This document shows positions 59,129 to 64,000 of a stretch of DNA of 64,000 bases, in pieces. A program made the position numbers and the translations under genes. Position 1 is the stretch's first letter; the number at the start of each line of letters is the position of its first letter. Under the pieces are notes generated by a model, which saw only the letters and a program-made list of their open reading frames with translations, made no database searches and was not told the DNA's origin. Source of the DNA: Streptomyces antibioticus (lineage in GTDB: Bacteria > Actinomycetota > Actinomycetes > Streptomycetales > Streptomycetaceae); assembly GCF_002019855.1 (NCBI RefSeq), contig NZ_CM007717.1, positions 496,001 through 560,000 of the forward strand, read 5' to 3'.

Positions 59129-59944
59129 ATGACCGATCACGCCCCCGCGCCCGGCTCAGCGGCGCAGCAGAAGATCGACACGTCGGTGCCTCACTCGGCC
59201 CGGATCTGGAACTACTGGCTGGGCGGCAAGGACAACTACCCCGTCGACGAGGCGGCCGGTGACGCGTACACCGACGTCTTCCCCGGCATCGTCACGATCG
59301 CCCGCAGCAGCCGAGCCTTCCTCCAGCGCAACATCCGCTACCTGGTCGCCGAGGCGGGCATCCGGCAGTTCCTGGACGTCGGCACCGGTCTGCCCACCGC
59401 CGACAACACGCACGAGGTCGCCCAGCGGATCGCTCCGGAGACCCGGATCGTCTACGTCGACAACGACCCGATGGTCCTCGCCCACGCCCGCGCGCTGCTG
59501 TACTCGACGCCGGAGGGCAAGACCGCCTACGTGGACTCCAATGTGCTGGAGCCCGACCGCATCCTGGAGGCCGCGGCCGAGACGCTGGACTTCTCGCGTC
59601 CCACGGCCCTGATCCTGAGCAACATCCTGGGTCACATCGCCGACTACGACCAGGCCCGCTCGATCGCCTCCCGTCTGATGGACGCGCTGCCCTCCGGGAG
59701 CTACCTCTCCATCAACGACGGCTCCCGCGGCTTCGACCCGGTCTTCGAGCAGGCCCAGGACGCCTACAACGAGAGCGGTGCCGTCCCCTACAACCTGCGG
59801 ACGGTCGAGGAGATCACGGCCTTCTTCGACGGGCTCGAACTGCTCGAGCCGGGTGTGGTGTCGGTCCCGCTGTGGCGTCCCGACGCCGATGTCCCGGCGC
59901 CGGCGGTCATCGCCGAGCACGGCGGGCTCGCCCGCAAGCCCTGA
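59129..59944 (+). CDS. SAM-dependent methyltransferase of the DUF574 (Methyltransf_19) family
   Basis: The 271-residue product carries the family signature IDTSVPHSARIWNYWLGGKD near residues 16-35 and the SAM motif QFLDVGTGLPTADNTHEVA (about 85-103), followed by VYVDNDPMVLAHARALL. This family is abundant in Streptomyces, often in many copies, and its substrate is not known. The ATG at 59129 follows an A-rich leader without a strong ribosome site. It ends 79 bp before the convergent DNA ligase gene, with a terminator hairpin between. Confidence 0.88.
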   Translation: MTDHAPAPGSAAQQKIDTSVPHSARIWNYWLGGKDNYPVDEAAGDAYTDVFPGIVTIARSSRAFLQRNIRYLVAEAGIRQFLDVGTGLPTADNTHEVAQRIAPETRIVYVDNDPMVLAHARALLYSTPEGKTAYVDSNVLEPDRILEAAAETLDFSRPTALILSNILGHIADYDQARSIASRLMDALPSGSYLSINDGSRGFDPVFEQAQDAYNESGAVPYNLRTVEEITAFFDGLELLEPGVVSVPLWRPDADVPAPAVIAEHGGLARKP

Positions 59945-59971
59945 CGAGCCGACCGGCCGGGCTGATCCACC

Positions 59972-60008
59972 GGGGTGGTCTCCGCAGGGCAGGGGCGGAG
60001 ACCATCCC
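59972..60008. terminator. Bidirectional hairpin between methyltransferase and ligA
   Basis: A 10-bp perfect stem (59976-59985 with 59995-60004) is extended by a G-T pair and three G-C pairs, with a 9-base loop. It lies between the convergent stops at 59944 and 60024 and can end both transcripts. Confidence 0.7.
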
Positions 60009-60023
60009 GGATCGGCCGGCCGC

Positions 60024-62159
60024 TCAGCCGACCAGTGCGGCGTCCGCCGGGTCGGCATCCACCGGATCCCTGTCCGCCGCGTCGAGGCAGTCGGCGACCA
60101 GGACCGCGAACTCGTCCGGCGTGAGAAGGCGGACGCCGAGCGTCTCGGCCTTCGTCCGCTTGGATCCGGCGCCCTCCCCGGCGACGACCAGGCTGGTCTT
60201 CTTGGACACACCGGAGGAGGCGCGGCCGCCCGCGCGCTCGATCAGTTCGTTCATCTCGTTGCGACTGAGCTTCTCCAGCGGGCCGGTCATCGCACCGGTG
60301 ACCACCACCGCCATCCCGGCCAGCGGCCCCGCACCCGCCGCGCCCTCCTCAGTGCTGTCCTCGGTGCCCGGGGGCGGCGGCGGGGTGGCGCCGGGCTCGG
60401 TCATGTTGACGCCGACCGCGGCGAGCTTGTCGATGAGCGGGGCCAGTTCGACCAGCTCGGCCACGATCGACGGCGCCTTCTCGGTGCCGATGCCCTCGAC
60501 CCGCTGGATCGCCTCGGCGTCGGCGGCCCGCAGATGGTCCATCGTCGCGAAGTGGCGGGCGATCCGCCGGGACATGGAGCGGCCGGTGCCGCGCACGCCG
60601 AGCGCGCACAGCACCCGCGACAGGGGCTGCCTGCGGGCGGCGGCCAGCGCGGCGAGCAGATTGTCGGTGCTGGTCTCGCCCATCCGGTCGAGGGCGAGGA
60701 GCTGGTCGCGGGTGAGGGTGAACAGGTCGGCGAGATCAGCGACCAGACCGGCCTCGACGAGCTGGACGACCCGGGTGTGCCCGAGGCCCTCGATGTCGAG
60801 CTGGTCGCGGCCCGCGGCGTAGGAGAGGGAGGCGACCAGATGGCAGTTGCGGCCGTTGGCGCAGCGCCAGCGCTGCTCGCTGCTGTCGATGTCGGCGCCG
60901 CAGCGCGGACAGGACTCGGGGAAGGCGATGGGCTGTTCGTCGCCGGTGCGCAGATGGGCGACGGGGGCTTCGATGCGCGGGATCACGTCCCCCGCGCGGT
61001 GCACCATCACGTGGTCGCCCAGGCGCAGATCGCGACGGGTGATGTCGGCGGGGTTGTGCAGGGTGGCGTAGGTGATGGTCGAGCCGTCGATCTCGACGGG
61101 CTCCAGGACGCCGCGCGGGGCGATGATGCCGGTCCGGCCGACGTTCCACTCCACGCCGATCAGCCGGGTGATCTTCTCGACGGCCGGCAGCTTGTAGGCG
61201 ATCGCCCAGCGCGGCGCGCGTGAGCCCGACCCCGCGGCCCGCTGGTCGTCGGCGAGGTCGGCCTTGATCACGATGCCGTCGATGCCGAACGGCAGCTCCG
61301 CGCGCAGGGCGGCGATCTCCTGCACCCGGGCCAGCACCTCGCCGGGCGTGTCGGCGGTCGTGCCGGGCACGGCGGTGCCGGCGGTGGTGTTCACGCCGAG
61401 GGCGGCCACCCGCTCCATCAGATCGCTGTGCGGGCTCTCGGCGAGGGACACGGCGAGCGTGTCCTCGGTGCCGGGCAGGGGCAGCATGCCGTAGCCGAAG
61501 AAGGTCATCGGCACCGTGTAGGCGCGGTCCTTGGCGCGCAGGGTGCCGGCCGCGGCGTTGCGCGGGTTGGCGAAGGGCTGGCCGCCGTGCGCGATGCGCA
61601 CCTCGTTGGCGTGCTCGAACTGGGCCGTCGTCATCAGGACCTCGCCGCGCACCTCCAGCGTGACCGGTTCGGCGAGCCGCTCCGGGAGGCCCTCTATGGT
61701 GCCCGTGGCGTGCGAGACGTCCTCCCCGGCCGTCCCGTCCCCGCGGGTGATCAGCCGCGTCAGGCGGCCTTCCGTGTAGCGCGCCGCGATCGCCAGGCCG
61801 TCCAGCTTCGGCTCGACGCTGAACCGGGTCACGTCGTGGCCGACGCGCCGGGCGAGCGAGGCGGTCCAGGCGGTGAACTCCTGCGCCGAGAAGACGTTGT
61901 CCAGGCTCAGCATGGCGACCGTGTGCGGTACGTCGCCCTCGACGGCGCCGCCGGCCACCTTGCCCGTCGGCGAGTCCGGCAGGACCTGGTCGGGGTGTGC
62001 GGCCTCCCAGGCCGCGATCGAGCGCACCAGCCGGTCGTAGGCGTCGTCGTCCAGCACGGACGTGCCGCCCTCGTAGTAGGCGGCCGCCGCCTTCACCGCG
62101 TCCTCGACCGCCCGCGCGTAGGCGGCGGCATCCACGATCACTGCACCAGGTGTTGTCAT
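60024..62159 (-). CDS. ligA: NAD-dependent DNA ligase (LigA-type)
   Basis: The 711-residue product has all LigA domains. An Ia domain (about 12-65) precedes the adenylation domain with catalytic Lys118 in [12 protein letters not shown]. An OB fold and a zinc finger follow (about 405-430, CPRCG and RCANGRNC), then a helix-hairpin-helix region (about 440-570) and a BRCT domain (about 615-695). It seals nicks using NAD. Position among stress genes rather than near gatC or typical housekeeping neighbours suggests it may be a second copy, which cannot be tested here. The ATG at 62159 is used; ATG at 62168 is possible. Confidence 0.9.
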   Translation of the reverse strand: MTTPGAVIVDAAAYARAVEDAVKAAAAYYEGGTSVLDDDAYDRLVRSIAAWEAAHPDQVLPDSPTGKVAGGAVEGDVPHTVAMLSLDNVFSAQEFTAWTASLARRVGHDVTRFSVEPKLDGLAIAARYTEGRLTRLITRGDGTAGEDVSHATGTIEGLPERLAEPVTLEVRGEVLMTTAQFEHANEVRIAHGGQPFANPRNAAAGTLRAKDRAYTVPMTFFGYGMLPLPGTEDTLAVSLAESPHSDLMERVAALGVNTTAGTAVPGTTADTPGEVLARVQEIAALRAELPFGIDGIVIKADLADDQRAAGSGSRAPRWAIAYKLPAVEKITRLIGVEWNVGRTGIIAPRGVLEPVEIDGSTITYATLHNPADITRRDLRLGDHVMVHRAGDVIPRIEAPVAHLRTGDEQPIAFPESCPRCGADIDSSEQRWRCANGRNCHLVASLSYAAGRDQLDIEGLGHTRVVQLVEAGLVADLADLFTLTRDQLLALDRMGETSTDNLLAALAAARRQPLSRVLCALGVRGTGRSMSRRIARHFATMDHLRAADAEAIQRVEGIGTEKAPSIVAELVELAPLIDKLAAVGVNMTEPGATPPPPPGTEDSTEEGAAGAGPLAGMAVVVTGAMTGPLEKLSRNEMNELIERAGGRASSGVSKKTSLVVAGEGAGSKRTKAETLGVRLLTPDEFAVLVADCLDAADRDPVDADPADAALVG

Positions 62160-62256
62160 ACCCGCCATCCTGCCTCCCACCACTGACAACGGGTCCGGAC
62201 CGGCCGCCCGGACCGCCGGGAACGGGCTGCGGCGAACGGGAACGCCGCCGGGCAGA

Positions 62257-62994
62257 ATGGGACGGGTGGACGACACTCGACGGTGGTACGTGGCATCCGC
62301 CCCCGAGCGTTACGGGCGGCTGCGGGTGGAGCGGGACGACCTCGGCGCGGCCCGCTGGCTGGCCGAACTCGGGCCGGGGCAGGAGGACTTCGGCACCGTC
62401 GCGGGCATCGCCGTGCCGGGCTTCGCCGCGTACGTACGGGTGCTGCATCCGGCGTCGCTGGACGAACGGCCGGTGTCGTGGGCGGAGGTGGCCGCCGCCT
62501 ACGGACGGTCGGTGGAGCCGGGCGCGGAATGGCACCGGCTGGTCGGGACGGAGCGCTTCTACCACAACGCGTCCGACCACGGCCTGCCCGGCGTCTGGGA
62601 CGAGCACCCGGCGGAGGGGCCGACACCGGTCGGCGTGGCCCGCCGTCTCCTCCCCGTGCTGGCCCGGCACACCGGGACCGCCGGGCGCTGCTGGTTCGGA
62701 CTGTGGGCGGGCTACGGCCGCCGGAGCTTCGACGGGGTGCCGTGCTTCGAGACGCCGCACCGGGAGAGGGTGCTGCTCTCCGGGCCCCTGGACGACGTCC
62801 TCTCCCCCGTCGAGCCGGACGAGTTCGCGGAGTTGCCGGACCTGTGGTGGCCGCAGGACCGCGCCTGGTGCGTGGGCGGCGACGTGGACCTCGTCAGCAC
62901 GTACATCGGCGGATCACCGGAGCTGATCGCGGAGTTGCTCGCCTCTCCGCTGCTGGAGACGCTCCCGGTGGCCCCCGGCGACTCCGTGTACTGA
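62257..62994 (+). CDS. Unknown 245-residue soluble protein
   Basis: The product has Trp- and Pro-rich segments ([20 protein letters not shown] at the start, GLWAGYG in the middle, [20 protein letters not shown] near the end) and no signal peptide or membrane helix. Such conserved actinobacterial proteins lack an assigned function; no catalytic motif is evident. It is divergent from ligA across 97 bp. The ATG at 62257 begins the family-like sequence within a few residues. Confidence 0.7.
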   Translation: MGRVDDTRRWYVASAPERYGRLRVERDDLGAARWLAELGPGQEDFGTVAGIAVPGFAAYVRVLHPASLDERPVSWAEVAAAYGRSVEPGAEWHRLVGTERFYHNASDHGLPGVWDEHPAEGPTPVGVARRLLPVLARHTGTAGRCWFGLWAGYGRRSFDGVPCFETPHRERVLLSGPLDDVLSPVEPDEFAELPDLWWPQDRAWCVGGDVDLVSTYIGGSPELIAELLASPLLETLPVAPGDSVY

Positions 62995-63038
62995 CTCCCG
63001 CTGCCGCCGCTGCCACCGCTGCCACCGCTGCCACCGTC

Positions 63039-63413
63039 TCAGGCCGCGTACCCCCTGCCGCGCGCCCGCAGCGCCCGTACCGGAGCGGGCGCGGGCACGG
63101 CGGCCATCGGGAGGCGCAGCGGCGCGGCCGGCGGACGGGCCGCGCTGACCCGGTACGTCGTCTTGGCGGGGTCGGTGACCGGCTCGCCGAGGACGATCCG
63201 CCCGGCGGCGTGCAGCCGGTCGCACTCCTCGGTGGGCAGGGCCACATAGCAGCCGCCCCGGCCGGACCCGGCGTCCAGCGGCCGCCAATAGCTGTACCGG
63301 CGGCGCCCGTTGCTGTGCACGGTGACGAACACGGGGCGTCGCGCGTCACAGACGATGCGCAGCACATCGGCCTCGGCTGCGGTGAGCTGAGCGCGGGAGC
63401 GGGCGTCGGGCAC
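63039..63413 (-). CDS. Unknown small protein, 124 residues
   Basis: The product begins SRAQLTAAEADVLRIVCDAR after a short leader and contains FVTVHSNGRRRYSYWRPLD; its C-terminal third is Pro/Ala/Arg-rich and disordered. No family is recognised. Start is GTG at 63413. Its 3' side adjoins a short 9-bp repeat run (CCGCTGCCA type, 63000-63035). It is convergent with the 62257 gene. Confidence 0.6.
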   Translation of the reverse strand: MPDARSRAQLTAAEADVLRIVCDARRPVFVTVHSNGRRRYSYWRPLDAGSGRGGCYVALPTEECDRLHAAGRIVLGEPVTDPAKTTYRVSAARPPAAPLRLPMAAVPAPAPVRALRARGRGYAA

Positions 63414-63653
63414 GGGAGGTGACCTCTTTCAGGCGGAGCGACTCAAGATCACTTACCCCGATTCGGCGAGGTTGATCTCACTTCCGCGCATTCTTCAACA
63501 CGGGACTGACAATTTCCTTCCGGCGCGCGGCAGTTGAGCGGCGCCGTGCAGGACGTTCTCCCGGCCTGCAACCGCACTGGCCGAATTCGTGTCTCTGCTG
63601 CCGTGGCCCGGACGTCCCGTGCCAGGGTGGCACGACCGCAGGGGGGAGGCGCG

Positions 63654-64000
63654 ATGAACACATGGGCGGTACCCGGATACTCCGAGTCGCTCGAACTCGG
63701 TTCCGGAGCCAGTGGACGGGTGGTGCTCGCCGTTCATGAGCCGACCGGTCTGCCGGTGGCCGTGAAGTACCTGAGCGAGTCGCTGCGCACCCGGCCGGGT
63801 TTCGTGCACGGCTTCCGTGCGGAGGCGGAGCTGCTGGGCGGGCTGGAGAGCCCGCACGTGGCCGGTTTCTACGAGTACGTGGAGGCACCGGAGGGTGCCG
63901 CCATCGTGATGGAGCTGGTGGACGGGGTCTCGCTGCGGACGCTGCTCACCCGGGAGAGCCCGCTGTCGCCCGAGTCGGCGCTGGTGGTGCTCAAGGGTTC
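63654..64000 (+). CDS. Serine/threonine protein kinase, N-terminal part (runs off the right edge)
   Basis: The first 115 codons show a Hanks-type kinase N lobe. It has the Gly-rich loop ELGSGASGRVVLAVH (about residues 15-29), the ATP-binding Lys in PVAVKYLSE (about 37), a Glu-containing alpha-C helix near FRAEAELLGGLESPHV, and the hinge IVMELVDG. The catalytic loop lies beyond the window. A GGGGGGAGG site precedes the ATG at 63654. The 240-bp upstream stretch is less G+C-rich and presumably holds its promoter, but no clear element is seen. Confidence 0.9.
   Translation, partial: MNTWAVPGYSESLELGSGASGRVVLAVHEPTGLPVAVKYLSESLRTRPGFVHGFRAEAELLGGLESPHVAGFYEYVEAPEGAAIVMELVDGVSLRTLLTRESPLSPESALVVLKG

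Noticed and set aside
63000..63035. CCGCTGCCA-type 9-bp repeats as a functional repeat array
   Set aside because: There are only about four short copies, of low-complexity G+C sequence between two gene ends, with no spacing or structure suggesting function.

Overview
This window is chromosomal DNA of a Streptomyces-like actinomycete. G+C is very high and third codon positions are almost all G or C. GTG starts are common, and the gene set is typical of the genus: HtaA-domain haem proteins, several SpoIIE-type phosphatases, a DUF4389 protein, LacI/PucR/CGNR regulators, a CDGSH protein and a MsiK-type ABC operon without its own ATPase. No rRNA, tRNA, CRISPR array, insertion sequence, phage or plasmid gene was seen, and no gene-free stretch exceeds about 300 bases. 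The species cannot be named from this sequence alone.

Region by region. (a) 1-3.1 kb: two HtaA-domain cell-surface proteins on the minus strand, one with an LAxTG sorting signal, behind an iron-box operator; this is an iron-regulated haem-capture locus cut by the left edge. (b) 3.3-10.7 kb: a four-helix membrane protein and a small protein that share an unusual Gly/Ser-rich motif, then a single-pass membrane protein, an orphan gcvH, and a 1172-residue protein with twelve exact 45-residue repeats and a C-terminal CHAT protease. (c) 10.7-21.5 kb: a LacI regulator divergent from a Gfo/Idh/MocA oxidoreductase with mirrored operators, a secreted GH5 hydrolase, an acyl-CoA ligase divergent from a PucR regulator, a PAS-SpoIIE phosphatase, a DUF4389 protein, a SABATH-type carboxyl methyltransferase and a 66-residue secreted peptide. 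(d) 21.5-32.3 kb: an operon of a sugar-binding lipoprotein, two permeases, GH5_18-like beta-mannosidase, GH85 ENGase and GH38 alpha-mannosidase, divergent from a LacI regulator. The enzyme set is that of N-glycan uptake and breakdown. (e) 32.4-40.4 kb: a secreted S1 protease behind a perfect 14-bp palindrome, a sigma factor / zinc anti-sigma / transmembrane / CAP-domain fusion, a DHDPS-family enzyme, a CGNR regulator divergent from an MFS transporter, a VOC protein and a lamin-tail secreted protein. (f) 40.5-60 kb: a dense stress and redox segment holding a FAD/Rieske oxidoreductase, a methyltransferase-CDGSH-diiron-like enzyme operon, DUF6479, two adjacent SpoIIE phosphatases (one with an ANTAR domain), a LigD-type polymerase domain, PfpI, an F420-type oxidoreductase, a nucleotidyltransferase-BON-metallophosphoesterase operon, an isochorismatase-like hydrolase, a ThDP oxidase, an exonuclease and a CBS-BON protein. 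Several starts lie below motifs resembling sigma-B promoters (GNNT, 14-16 bases, GGGTAC). (g) 60-64 kb: a complete NAD-dependent DNA ligase, two unknown proteins and the start of a serine/threonine kinase.

The most promising candidates for something undescribed are the shared-motif membrane pair at 3.3-5.6 kb (possibly a prion-like or amyloid-type signalling pair near a TPR-CHAT protease), the methyltransferase-CDGSH-diiron operon at 42.8-44.7 kb, and the one-polypeptide sigma/anti-sigma/CAP receptor at 33.7-35.4 kb. Functions are inferred from motifs and context; no database search was run.
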